Of a stretch of DNA of 64,000 bases, positions 19,054-27,247 are shown one piece after another. Source of the stretch: Leptospira sp. WS39.C2. Its GTDB lineage: Bacteria > Spirochaetota > Leptospiria > Leptospirales > Leptospiraceae. A program made the position numbers and the translations under genes. Every line of letters starts with the position of its first letter. Within the stretch, counting starts at the first letter, position 1. The stretch spans positions 3,640,001-3,704,000 of the forward strand of contig NZ_CP162142.1 of NCBI RefSeq assembly GCF_040833965.1. The letters run 5' to 3'. The notes under the pieces were generated by a model. The model made no database searches. It saw only the letters and a list, made by a program, of their open reading frames with translations, and was not told where the DNA came from.

Positions 19054-19377
19054 TTGGTTCAAAAAAAAATAACTCTAGGTTTCGTATTTTTGATCTTTCA
19101 TCTATTGCTCGTTAGCTGTGCTTCGCCTGGATTTGGACCAAGAGGTTTTTTATTCACAAAAACTAAAATTGGTGTTTTTGGGACAGGGGAAACTTCCAAA
19201 AGAAGGGTCACTTCTTGTATCCATTCGATTCTTGGATTATTCTCTTTTGGTGATGCTTCATTTGAATTTTTAAAATCTAGATCAAAAATCCAAACGGTTA
19301 CCGAAACCAATTGGACAACATTCGTTGTCCTTGGGGTATATGCCAACCTTTGTGTGGAAATATCAGGTAACGAATGA
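19054..19377 (+). CDS. TRL-like lipoprotein
   Basis: 107 residues. The start is TTG at 19054 with an AAAGGA site 8 bases ahead. A lipobox LLVSC near residue 22 is followed at once by ASPGFGPRGFLFT, the hallmark of TRL-like family lipoproteins, and later by ILGLFSFGDASFEFLKS and an end with LCVE. The family function is not known; members are small surface or periplasmic lipoproteins, often in tandem. It is followed with a 4-base overlap by a paralogue, and comes 11 bases after the aminopeptidase gene. Confidence 0.8.
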   Translation: MVQKKITLGFVFLIFHLLLVSCASPGFGPRGFLFTKTKIGVFGTGETSKRRVTSCIHSILGLFSFGDASFEFLKSRSKIQTVTETNWTTFVVLGVYANLCVEISGNE

Positions 19378-19718
19378 AAAAAACATTTCAAAATATCAAG
19401 GTTTATTTTTTTATTTCATCCTTCATCGGGCTAACGAGTTCATGTGTCAATTTAGGACAACCCCAAGGTCTTGGACCTACAGGAATTTTGTATGCTTCGT
19501 ATACACTTGCTGTTTCGGAAAGACCTCTCACCAAACAAGCGTTAAAAAGAGGAAAAGCATGCCTAAAACGCATCGGTTTTTTTTATGTCACAGGTGATGG
19601 GAGTATTTTATCAGCTACAGAAGAAGGTGGAATCCAAGAAGTTTTTCGAATAGAAAAAGAGGCAACAAATTACCTCTCTCTCTATTCTACTTTATGTACG
19701 ATTGTTTGGGGGAATTAA
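19374..19718 (+). CDS. TRL-like lipoprotein
   Basis: 114 residues. The lipobox is TSSC near residue 24, then [14 protein letters not shown] and the paired central Cys ([17 protein letters not shown]) and C-terminal LCTIVWGN. These match the TRL-like pattern of the preceding gene, which it overlaps by ATGA. The two are probably an old tandem duplication, now well diverged. Its end overlaps the convergent phosphodiesterase gene by 4 bases, leaving no space for a separate terminator. Confidence 0.8.
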   Translation: MKKTFQNIKVYFFISSFIGLTSSCVNLGQPQGLGPTGILYASYTLAVSERPLTKQALKRGKACLKRIGFFYVTGDGSILSATEEGGIQEVFRIEKEATNYLSLYSTLCTIVWGN

Positions 19719-20674
19719 TTTTTTTTCCGAACTACTTTATCTAACATATCTGGATAATCCGAAATTATACCATCCACACCACAAGAAACCAAACGATTCA
19801 TTTCTTTTTCCGAATTGACTGTCCATGGAATCACCATCATACCTTTGTCATGTGATGATTTCACAAACTTGGGTGTTACATACAGAAAATAAGGTGAGAT
19901 AATATCAGCTTGTTTTTCTTTTGCTAATCCAAGTATTGAATCTCTATATCCATTTCCAAATCCAATGGTCATTAAAAAACCTTGGAAATATGTTGGTACA
20001 AAAAGTGCACTCGTTTTTAGTTTCGGATTCTTTTGTTTTGAAATAGAAAGTGTTCTTAGATCAAAGGATTGTATGGTGGATCGTTCCACTACCTTGTATT
20101 TTTCAATAATCTGAATCAGTTTTTCCGTATGTTCTTTTACTAAAGTATCAGGGGCAGATCCATCATCTGGAAATTTTGTTTCTATATTAAACTCATATAC
20201 TTCTTTGGATTTTTTTTCATGTTTCAAAACCAATTCAAAAAATTCTTCTAACGATAAAAGTTTGGTTCCAGGAACAGGGATTTGTTTTGGAAAATTAGGA
20301 TTTTGTTTTGTACCGCAGTCTAACGCTTGTAATTCGTTCAATGTAAGTTCATATAAAGATTTTTTTTGGATCTGAGTACCATCTGCATTTTGGCAAATGA
20401 CTGGATTTGTATCAGAATCATGGTGGATAACAACACGTTTGTCTTTAGTTAAAACCGTATCCAATTCAAGAGTGACCATTTTATATTTGATCGCTTCTTC
20501 AAATGCTGGCCAAGTATTTTCTGGTTTTAACCCACGTGCACCACGATGTCCTTGTAAGTCGATGTCTTTACGTAAACGATTTGGAGTTTCGACTGAGGCA
20601 CAATTCACAACCAACAAACTTATAAAACTTAAAGCCATAAAGAGCTTACAAAACGAGAGAATCAATTTCATCAA
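19715..20674 (-). CDS. glycerophosphodiester phosphodiesterase, lipoprotein
   Basis: 319 residues. The lipobox is LVVNC near residue 25. The catalytic GDPD motifs are present: [15 protein letters not shown] near 42-56, [10 protein letters not shown] and VVIHHD near 74-91, and EFNIETK near 163 (Glu/Lys ligands). It hydrolyses glycerophosphodiesters to glycerol 3-phosphate and an alcohol, at the periplasmic or surface side. It stands alone on this strand between convergent TRL-like genes and the gap upstream of the XRE regulator. Confidence 0.93.
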   Translation of the reverse strand: MMKLILSFCKLFMALSFISLLVVNCASVETPNRLRKDIDLQGHRGARGLKPENTWPAFEEAIKYKMVTLELDTVLTKDKRVVIHHDSDTNPVICQNADGTQIQKKSLYELTLNELQALDCGTKQNPNFPKQIPVPGTKLLSLEEFFELVLKHEKKSKEVYEFNIETKFPDDGSAPDTLVKEHTEKLIQIIEKYKVVERSTIQSFDLRTLSISKQKNPKLKTSALFVPTYFQGFLMTIGFGNGYRDSILGLAKEKQADIISPYFLYVTPKFVKSSHDKGMMVIPWTVNSEKEMNRLVSCGVDGIISDYPDMLDKVVRKKN

Positions 20675-20831
20675 AGTTTACCTGCTTTGGCAAAATTCCA
20701 TCGTAAGTTTTTATTGCATCAAGTAAGAAAAAAGTTTCGATTTTACAAAAAAAATGAAATGATCCGCGGATTGAAAATTAGTTTGAATTGTTTCTTTTTG
20801 TATTCTTTTGCCAGTCTTAAAAAGGAAAAGA

Positions 20832-20909
20832 ATGGAAAAAACGAGCACACCACCTACGGTAACATCGGTGGTGGCTCCAGAAAGGAAATTTAGCGTAATA
20901 ACAGCGTAA
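20832..20909 (+). CDS. possible 25-residue peptide upstream of XRE gene
   Basis: A short ORF (25 codons plus TAA) begins at ATG 20832 directly after AAAGGAAAAG, a very good ribosome site. The peptide is rich in Thr, Val and Pro, with no signal. It lies in the 359-base gap 20675-21033, which otherwise holds only the hairpin at 20961-21010. It could be a leader peptide, a small protein, or chance. Confidence 0.3.
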   Translation: MEKTSTPPTVTSVVAPERKFSVITA

Positions 20910-20960
20910 CGCAAATTTTCCCATCCAAGTCAACCTAATCCATGCGAATCTTATTCATCC

Positions 20961-21013
20961 AAACCGTTCTTAACGTTTTTGGAGCCTTTTCAGAACGTAA
21001 ATAACGGTTTTTT
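20961..21013 (+). terminator. terminator-like hairpin ahead of XRE gene
   Basis: Outer stem of 8 bases (20961-20968 with 21003-21010), an inner ACGTT/AACGT stem, and a T-run up to 21013. It ends 20 bases before the regulator's ATG, where no ribosome site is evident. It may end a transcript of the small ORF upstream or act as an attenuator. Confidence 0.5.
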
Positions 21014-21033
21014 AAAATTTTTTTTGCTAACTC

Positions 21034-21519
21034 ATGGAAAAAGTAAATCATTTCAGAAATTATAGAGAGAGAAGAAATCTCACACGCATTCAATTATCAG
21101 AAAAATTGAATATTCCACGGTCCGCAATTGAGTTATTGGAATCCGAAGAATGGATTCGTTCCAAATTTGATTATGTCGTTTTGGTTGCAAAAGAACTTGG
21201 ACTCTCACTCATAGATCTCATCCGAAACGAATTTGATTATGATTTGGAAAGAGAGTTTTTTAACGAAGAGGAATTCGAGGAAATTGTCGCCCGATATGCC
21301 AATGCAAGAGTCACTTTGATACTTTCGGAACTTAAACTTTTCTGCCGGAATGCCAAAGTACGATTAGATGATTTTGATATTACGGAACTTTCCTTTTCCA
21401 TGGGAAGTTTACACAAACTCATTACTCTCAATCAAAAATTGGAACGTGGCGAAATTAGCACTAAGGATGCACTTGTTGAATTTCCGCCAAAATGGGGAAA
21501 GTTCAGCAACCGGGCTTAA
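21034..21519 (+). CDS. XRE-type helix-turn-helix protein
   Basis: 161 residues. Residues 7-60 form a Cro/C1-type helix-turn-helix (NYRERRNLTRIQLSEKLNIP then RSAIELLESEEW), with an extended acidic middle (DYDLEREFFNEEEFEEI) and a helical C-terminal part. It probably binds DNA as a dimer; targets are unknown. The C-terminal half has no motif I recognise. It converges on fliG with an 18-base gap, and a terminator-like hairpin precedes it. Confidence 0.8.
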   Translation: MEKVNHFRNYRERRNLTRIQLSEKLNIPRSAIELLESEEWIRSKFDYVVLVAKELGLSLIDLIRNEFDYDLEREFFNEEEFEEIVARYANARVTLILSELKLFCRNAKVRLDDFDITELSFSMGSLHKLITLNQKLERGEISTKDALVEFPPKWGKFSNRA

Positions 21520-21537
21520 TGATTTTGAACTTGTAGT

Positions 21538-22551
21538 TTAAACCACAAGTTCGTCTTCTCCCGCACGAGCCACAACGATCTCGCCGGCTTCTTCCAGTTT
21601 ACGGATGATGTTTACAATTTTTTGCTGAGCGTCTTCAACGTCTTTCAAACGAACAGGACCCATAAAATCCATATCTTCTCGGAGTAAGTTTGCGGCACGT
21701 TTGGACATGTTTTTAAAGATTTTATCTTGTACTTCCGAATCCACCGACTTAAGCGCTTTTGCTAAATCCGTGTTATCCACTTCTCGCATTACTTTTTGGA
21801 TCGCACGGTCGTCGAGTAGGACGATATCTTCGAATACGAACATCCGTTTTTTGATCTCTTCTGCAAGTTCCGGGTCTTCCTCTTCCAAGGCTTCGATGAT
21901 GGTTTTTTCAGTTCCCCGGTCGACCAAGTTCAAAATCTCCACCACGGAATCAATACCCCCAGCAGAGGTATAATCCTCAGAAGCAAGAGTCGATAGTTTA
22001 CGTTCTAACACCCGTTCTACCTCACGAAGTACGTCCGGAGATACACGGTCCATCGTTGCGATCCGTTTGGCAACTTCTGCTTGGATTTGGTGCGGAAGGT
22101 TTGATAAGATATTGGATGCTTTTTGCGGATCCAAATAAGAAAGAATGAGTGCGATCGTCTGAGGGTGTTCCCCCTGGATAAAGTTGAGAAGGTGGGCCGG
22201 GTCGGTTCTACGAATAAAGTCAAACGGCCTTACTTGTAATGAGGAAGTGAGCCGATTGATGATATCGATCGCTTTCTGGTTACCAAGTGCTTTTTCGAGT
22301 AGTCCTCGTGCAAAGTCAATACCACCATTGGTGATAAACTCTTGTGCCATCATGAGTTCATTGAACTCAACGAGCACCTTCTCTTTGTCTTCAGGAGTGA
22401 TTTTATCTAAACGGGCGATTTCAAACGTGATTTGTTCAATCTCGTCTTCCCGTAAGTGTTTGAAGATTTCGGAGGCCACTTCGTTTCCAACCGCAACCAA
22501 AAAGATGGCGGCCTTTTGTCTACCTGTGAGAGATGGCTTCTTATTGATCAT
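21538..22551 (-). CDS. fliG: flagellar motor switch protein FliG
   Basis: 337 residues, the usual FliG length. The N-terminal domain starts with LTGRQKAAIFLVAVG; the middle domain has the conserved GEHPQTIALILSYL near residues 128-141; the C-terminal domain has the torque helix region (VEILNLVDRGTEKTIIEALEEEDPELAEEIKKRMF split around 206-240) with charged residues that meet MotA. It sits at the MS-ring/C-ring junction and sets rotation sense in the periplasmic flagella. No other flagellar gene is in the window. Spirochaetes often have two FliG copies; which one this is cannot be decided here. Confidence 0.95.
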   Translation of the reverse strand: MINKKPSLTGRQKAAIFLVAVGNEVASEIFKHLREDEIEQITFEIARLDKITPEDKEKVLVEFNELMMAQEFITNGGIDFARGLLEKALGNQKAIDIINRLTSSLQVRPFDFIRRTDPAHLLNFIQGEHPQTIALILSYLDPQKASNILSNLPHQIQAEVAKRIATMDRVSPDVLREVERVLERKLSTLASEDYTSAGGIDSVVEILNLVDRGTEKTIIEALEEEDPELAEEIKKRMFVFEDIVLLDDRAIQKVMREVDNTDLAKALKSVDSEVQDKIFKNMSKRAANLLREDMDFMGPVRLKDVEDAQQKIVNIIRKLEEAGEIVVARAGEDELVV

Positions 22552-22770
22552 ACTTCGTCCCGAAATCCGTACTATTTAATGTATCGGCGGACTCTTAAAA
22601 AAACAATGAGATTTATTCTTCCATAAAATTTGGTAGGAAACCAATCAAAATCCTTCCTTTATCTTAAAATCGAGTCCTAACCTGGGAATTTTCTAATTTT
22701 TCTCATCCACTCACCTAGAAGCCCAACCTTTGCCATTTTCTAATTCAGTACCAAAAACATATTTTTTATG

Positions 22771-22786
22771 TTGACCGGTCTATTAT
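22771..22786 (+). promoter_or_regulatory. probable autoregulatory operator of the TetR-type gene
   Basis: The palindrome GACCGGTC (22773-22780) is followed directly by TATTAT, a -10-like hexamer, 20 bases before the GTG start of the TetR-type gene. Palindromes of this GACC/GGTC kind are typical operators of TetR regulators of the LmrA/NemR type. Repression by blocking the -10 is inferred. Confidence 0.45.
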
Positions 22787-22805
22787 TTAGCTTTTCATTG
22801 GTTTT

Positions 22806-23378
22806 GTGGGTAAAAAAGGTATCGATACCAAACAAAGGATCATTGAAGTGATGGCCGGATTATTAGAAGAATCCGGTTATGAAGCAACTGGTCTCAGTGA
22901 ACTTGGGAAGGAAACGGAGACACCAAAAGGATCTCTCTACTTTCATTTTCCAGGTGGTAAGGAGGAACTCACAAGTCTTGCCATATTACAATCGGGAAAC
23001 CAATTAAATGAATTTTTTAATTTGATACTTTCTAAGAGTGAAAATCCAATTCACGCCATTAAACAAGTGTTCTCTGCTCTGGAAGACAGAATTGTTTCAA
23101 GCCAATTCAAAAAAGGTTGTCCAATTGCCACAACAGCTATGGAGACAGCAGGTAAATCGGTTATTGTCGCTGAAGCATGTAAAACAGTTTATAACAAATG
23201 GTTAAAAACTTTCGAAAGTTATTTAATAGAGAACAAATATACACCACGTATTGCAAAAAATATTTCCTTATCATTACTATCCTTATGGGAAGGTGCCTTG
23301 TTATTGACAAAACTCCAAAAATCTCCCGAACCATTACGTATTGCTCAAAAAACAGCAGAAACCTTACTCAAAATATAA
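22806..23378 (+). CDS. TetR/AcrR-family regulator
   Basis: 190 residues, GTG start at 22806. The N-terminal helix-turn-helix is typical (TKQRIIEVMAGLLEESGYEATGLSEL near 7-32, then PKGSLYFHFPGGKEEL). The C-terminal part with FKKGCPIATTAMET near residues 98-111 is characteristic of the LmrA/YxaF subgroup, whose conserved Cys sometimes senses electrophiles. It probably represses itself and the metallo-beta-lactamase-fold gene 78 bases downstream through the GACCGGTC site upstream. The inducer is unknown. Confidence 0.88.
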   Translation: MGKKGIDTKQRIIEVMAGLLEESGYEATGLSELGKETETPKGSLYFHFPGGKEELTSLAILQSGNQLNEFFNLILSKSENPIHAIKQVFSALEDRIVSSQFKKGCPIATTAMETAGKSVIVAEACKTVYNKWLKTFESYLIENKYTPRIAKNISLSLLSLWEGALLLTKLQKSPEPLRIAQKTAETLLKI

Positions 23379-23456
23379 TTCAAACTATATCATTATAAAA
23401 CTTTTTCAAATAGAAATACACAAAAGGAATTAATTTCAAAAAAAGGATACTCAACA

Positions 23457-24506
23457 ATGAAACATCTAACTAAACCAAAACTATTTATAGGAATTATAGT
23501 TCTTTTATTCATTTCTTTTACATTATATTTTTTAGGTTATCCCAATCAAAAAATACAAATTGAAGAATCAGAAATAGCAGATAAGAATACTCCAATCGAT
23601 AAAGAACAAAACGGAATAGGTGCAGATCTACTTGATGGTGAAAATCCAAACCAAATTCCGAAACTCAAAGGTAAATCTAATTTAGTTTTTTCAATTCTAA
23701 AAACAGGAGAAGCAAAAACATTAGAAGGTTTCGTAATCGAAGGTGGATCCATAATGAAGATGGTGACTGTCAGCCATTCTGGATTTTATATCCAACACCC
23801 AAAAGGCAGTTTTTTATTCGATACAGGTCTTGGAACCAACATCAAAGAACAGTTTGAAGTTTTCCCATTCTACTTAAAGATTTTGATGGAATACAAACTT
23901 ATCGAAACTGCCAAGTCACAATTAGAATCGAATGGAATTGATCACAAATCAATCAACGATATATTTTTTTCACACTTACATTGGGATCATGCAAGTGGAC
24001 TCAAGGATTTTCCGAATGCAAATATTCATAGTGTCAAAGAAGAATTAAACAATCCACTGATTGAACTTGGTTACATTCCCTCTCAATTTGATGGTGAAAC
24101 TGTGAAATGGAAACATCTAAATTTTTCAAATAAACCTTATGCTTCTTATGCGAAAAGTTTTGATTGGTTTGGTGATGGCACTGCTGTGTTTGTTCCGATG
24201 AAAGGTCATAGCGAAGGTTCGGTCGGACTATTTTTACATACAGAAAATGGAGATGTTTATTTTTTAACGGGAGATATCGTTTGGAGAAAAGAGGGATTCA
24301 TAGAACTAAAACACAAACCACGTGGTGCTAGATGGATTGTTGACTATGATACCAAAGAACTTGGCGAAGAAATAACTCGTGTTCACAAACTCATCAAACA
24401 AAATCCTAAACTCATCGTGGTTCCGGCACATGATTTTGATACCCAAGAACCACTTGGGTTTTATCCAAAAGTGATCGGTGCAAACAAACTGATGACAATG
24501 GATTGA
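23457..24506 (+). CDS. membrane-anchored metallo-beta-lactamase-fold hydrolase
   Basis: 349 residues. There is one N-terminal membrane span or uncleaved signal (LFIGIIVLLFISFTLYFLGY) and then an MBL domain: VSHSGFYIQHPKGSFLFDTG leads in, the zinc motif is His173-x-His175-x-Asp177-His178 (SHLHWDHASGL), the third His is in MKGHSEGSVGL near 249, and the bridging Asp is in LTGDIVW near 271. The site is complete. The arrangement resembles N-acyl homoserine lactonase-like and related lactonase members, but substrate cannot be told. It lies downstream of the TetR-type gene, probably in one regulated unit. Confidence 0.88.
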   Translation: MKHLTKPKLFIGIIVLLFISFTLYFLGYPNQKIQIEESEIADKNTPIDKEQNGIGADLLDGENPNQIPKLKGKSNLVFSILKTGEAKTLEGFVIEGGSIMKMVTVSHSGFYIQHPKGSFLFDTGLGTNIKEQFEVFPFYLKILMEYKLIETAKSQLESNGIDHKSINDIFFSHLHWDHASGLKDFPNANIHSVKEELNNPLIELGYIPSQFDGETVKWKHLNFSNKPYASYAKSFDWFGDGTAVFVPMKGHSEGSVGLFLHTENGDVYFLTGDIVWRKEGFIELKHKPRGARWIVDYDTKELGEEITRVHKLIKQNPKLIVVPAHDFDTQEPLGFYPKVIGANKLMTMD

Positions 24507-24545
24507 TCCAAGACTGGATATCTCAATCGATAGAGATTTGGATCA
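24504..24545 (+). terminator. hairpin after the MBL-fold gene
   Basis: Outer stem TGATCCAA/TTGGATCA (24504-24511 with 24538-24545), including the stop codon, and an inner 5-base ATCTC/GAGAT stem. The following sequence is A/T-rich without a clear T-run. It sits between convergent genes. Confidence 0.5.
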
Positions 24546-24615
24546 CAAAATTTAAACTTAAATATATTCCATCTTTGGTAGAAGTATAACCATTGATGGA
24601 TGCCAAACTGATCCC

Positions 24616-25242
24616 TTATACATTACCGTTTGTGTCTATTTTTTCTACATTTGAATCCAAAGACTTCTTTTGCGTTAATAAGGATTTGATTCCTTGTAAG
24701 GATTGTTCCAATTGTTCGATTTCTTTTTCAATGGTTTCACGATTTTCCTGGATGGATGCGTGAAATCCATGCGCTTTTCCCATAAAGTTATGGTAATCTA
24801 GGGCGATTTGGTGAAGGGCAGAGTCCCATTGTTTTGGTAATATCCTTCTTTTTTTCCAATACATTTTTTGAACCCATTTGTATAGAAATTGCCCAACCCC
24901 AATGGCATGTAAAGGAACAAGGATGTAAAGAGACGCAATTACCACCTTAACATAAGAAACTTCATTAGAAAACAAACCCCAAAAATAAATCCAAAGGAAA
25001 CCTAGAAAAATCACTGCACCGGTTAAATTTGCCTTGGGTGTACTTGGTGAGATAGAGTTAAAAATAGAAAGGAGGATGACAGAAAAGATGAGTAAAAGGA
25101 GAACTTCCCAAGGGACTAAAGTAAAAAACAAATCCCAAAACTTTTGAAAATTCTCCCAACTGGTTTTGATCTGATTGATCGTGGTTTGGATTTCAACAAT
25201 TTGGTTTTGGATTTTTTGAAAGAAGTCTGTAATCGCTGACAT
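24616..25242 (-). CDS. membrane protein with coiled-coil ends, unknown function
   Basis: 208 residues from the ATG at 25242; an upstream Met at 25266 would add 8 residues. An N-terminal amphipathic helix (DFFQKIQNQIVEIQTTINQI) precedes three likely membrane spans (WEVLLLLIFSVILLSIF, AVIFLGFLWIYFWGLF, VVIASLYILVPLHAIGVG). The soluble C-terminal half ends in a coiled coil rich in Glu and Gln (about 165-200). No family is recognised. It is divergent from the next membrane protein with start codons that share bases, so both may be controlled from overlapping signals. Confidence 0.7.
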   Translation of the reverse strand: MSAITDFFQKIQNQIVEIQTTINQIKTSWENFQKFWDLFFTLVPWEVLLLLIFSVILLSIFNSISPSTPKANLTGAVIFLGFLWIYFWGLFSNEVSYVKVVIASLYILVPLHAIGVGQFLYKWVQKMYWKKRRILPKQWDSALHQIALDYHNFMGKAHGFHASIQENRETIEKEIEQLEQSLQGIKSLLTQKKSLDSNVEKIDTNGNV

Positions 25243-26281
25243 GAACCAAATACTAAACAAAATCAAAAATCAGGCAAGTGGTTTCTTCACTCAATTCTTC
25301 TCACCTAGCACCACTCGAAATTTACTGATTCTTTATACCATTCTTGTGGTTCCCTTCTTTATTTACCATGAATTCCATTTACCTTGGCATTATATTTTTG
25401 TACTTTGTTTGGTCTCTTTATTTGTTGGCCTAATCATTACCTACCTAAGTTTGTATCTGATCCAATTGTATTGGAAAGAAACATTCCATCCATTGATTGA
25501 AATAGGAGTTTTGATCCTTTTCATATTTGCATTATGGTTAGCAGAAGTTTTGATTTTTGAAGCAGGCACAGTATTTTTGTTTATCTTCATCCTCATTGCT
25601 TTTTTCATTCGCATTTTGTCATTAGCGGAATATGCGAGACTCTTACTTGCATTTTGTCTTGTAGCTAGCAATGCATTGATTTCTTTTAAAGCTTTACAAG
25701 GTGCAGAAATTCTTTCTGCTTATTTACTATTCAAAAACAAATACCAAATTGAAGAAAAAGATCTAAATCAATGGCAAGTCACAAATACTAATGAATACTG
25801 GAATGAAGAATTACAGTTTGGTTTTAATTTACCAGAAGGAATGTACTTTTTTAAACCAGAAGACTTAACATTAGAAGATAAAACAGGGGTTGGGCAAATT
25901 GCAGGATTATTATCAGCGAGTGATAATGATGCAAATAGGTATCCCTTTGTTCGGATTTTTTATTTTCCTGATTATGTAGGTTTTCAAAAAGAACAAGCAG
26001 TTCAAGAATTTTCAGAATTTTTACAAATCCAAGTAAGTAAAGGTGACATTGAAGATTTACAAGAAATCCAACAAAAGGAAATTCAAGAATCTATTTTAGT
26101 CTCAAAGTTTTGGACTTTTTACGATTTGTTGCGACCTAGGTATTCAAAAACTGGATTTATGATTTTGGAAACCAGGAACCACGACAAATTATTATTACAC
26201 ATCACAGAGAATCTAGAAAAAGGAGAAATTCACGAACAAACAATTCGTGAATTTTTGACTTCAATTCGATTCAGCAATTGA
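25241..26281 (+). CDS. membrane protein, unknown function
   Basis: 346 residues. A short amphipathic N-terminus (QILNKIKNQASGFFTQF) is followed by about five membrane spans up to residue 160, including a very hydrophobic pair (LIEIGVLILFIFALWLAEVLIF and TVFLFIFILIAFFIRIL). A soluble domain of some 180 residues with a beta-rich look (ELQFGFNLPEGMYFF, YPFVRIFYFPDYVGF) ends the protein. I recognise no family. Its last 21 bases overlap the convergent M23 peptidase gene. Confidence 0.7.
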   Translation: MNQILNKIKNQASGFFTQFFSPSTTRNLLILYTILVVPFFIYHEFHLPWHYIFVLCLVSLFVGLIITYLSLYLIQLYWKETFHPLIEIGVLILFIFALWLAEVLIFEAGTVFLFIFILIAFFIRILSLAEYARLLLAFCLVASNALISFKALQGAEILSAYLLFKNKYQIEEKDLNQWQVTNTNEYWNEELQFGFNLPEGMYFFKPEDLTLEDKTGVGQIAGLLSASDNDANRYPFVRIFYFPDYVGFQKEQAVQEFSEFLQIQVSKGDIEDLQEIQQKEIQESILVSKFWTFYDLLRPRYSKTGFMILETRNHDKLLLHITENLEKGEIHEQTIREFLTSIRFSN

Positions 26282-27235
26282 TTGTAATGCGATTAATGAC
26301 AATGGGTCAACAATTACACCATTGATCTTGGCACCAAGATGTAAATGAGGTCCTGTGGACATACCTGTGGAACCAACAGTTCCGATCGGTTGTCCTTGTT
26401 TTACAACATCACCTACTTTCACTTTGATTTCATCTTGGTGCATATAAAATGAAAAGATTTTGTTACCGTGGTCAATGATTGTAAAGTTTCCTTCATAATA
26501 TGTTTTTTGTGCTAAAACAACTGTCCCATCTTGAATGGCATGAATAGGTGTCCCTAATTTTCCACGAAAATCTACACCAGCATGAGGCCGACCTTGTTTG
26601 TTATTATAATCTCGCCTAACATAAAATTTACTAGTTATGTAAATTGTATCAAGTGGATTTTTAAAGTTTTTTTGGAACTGTAACTGACTAGATTTATTAA
26701 AGGCAATTTCCTTCGCATTTTTACATTCTTGAATAAAATCTAAAATGTCCTTTGGTAACTCTTTGGTAACAAACTTATCATCAACTTTGATTTGTTGGTT
26801 TTTTTTGATCACTTGGAACTTAGTTGGTTCTAAGATGATTTGGTATTGTTTTTGTCCACGTTTCACAAAAAAGATTTTAGATACAATTTCTAAGGTCATT
26901 GCTCCAGCAGGTGTATCTGGTGAAATAGGTAAAAATGCGATCATACTCTTTTCACGTTTTGTGAGAATGACATCTTTTCCTAACCAACTGACTTTAAATG
27001 ATTCATTGATCCATTTTTTATCCTTTGGAGTTAATCTTAAAAAGATCACTTCGCCACGACCAAAACGACGTGCTTCCATCAAAAGAGAAAAATTTCTCTC
27101 TTCTTTTTTCACAAAATAGTTTCCAGAACTTATGGTTTGTTTTGGAGATTTTTTTTTGACTTCGCGAGATTCAGCAGGAACAGCTTGGACAAAAAATATA
27201 ATAAGAGATAAAATAGAAATAGAACGAACCATCAT
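26261..27235 (-). CDS. M23/LytM-family peptidase, exported
   Basis: 324 residues. A signal peptide (SILSLIIFFVQAVPAES) comes first, then a beta-rich domain of about 150 residues, then a C-terminal LytM domain. The zinc ligands are present: HAGVD near residues 218-222 and GPHLHLG near 297-303, with the SFYMH strand near 268 between. These enzymes cut peptide cross-links in murein, or if inactive activate amidases; here the site looks complete. The gene starts 12 bases after the PAS-GGDEF-EAL gene stop on the same strand and is probably co-transcribed. Confidence 0.92.
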   Translation of the reverse strand: MMVRSISILSLIIFFVQAVPAESREVKKKSPKQTISSGNYFVKKEERNFSLLMEARRFGRGEVIFLRLTPKDKKWINESFKVSWLGKDVILTKREKSMIAFLPISPDTPAGAMTLEIVSKIFFVKRGQKQYQIILEPTKFQVIKKNQQIKVDDKFVTKELPKDILDFIQECKNAKEIAFNKSSQLQFQKNFKNPLDTIYITSKFYVRRDYNNKQGRPHAGVDFRGKLGTPIHAIQDGTVVLAQKTYYEGNFTIIDHGNKIFSFYMHQDEIKVKVGDVVKQGQPIGTVGSTGMSTGPHLHLGAKINGVIVDPLSLIALQSIAESN

Positions 27236-27247
27236 TCCAAATTTCGG

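Noticed and set aside
20942..21004. A second small ORF (20 codons) within the hairpin before the XRE gene
   Set aside because: No ribosome site and it coincides with the hairpin; most likely chance.
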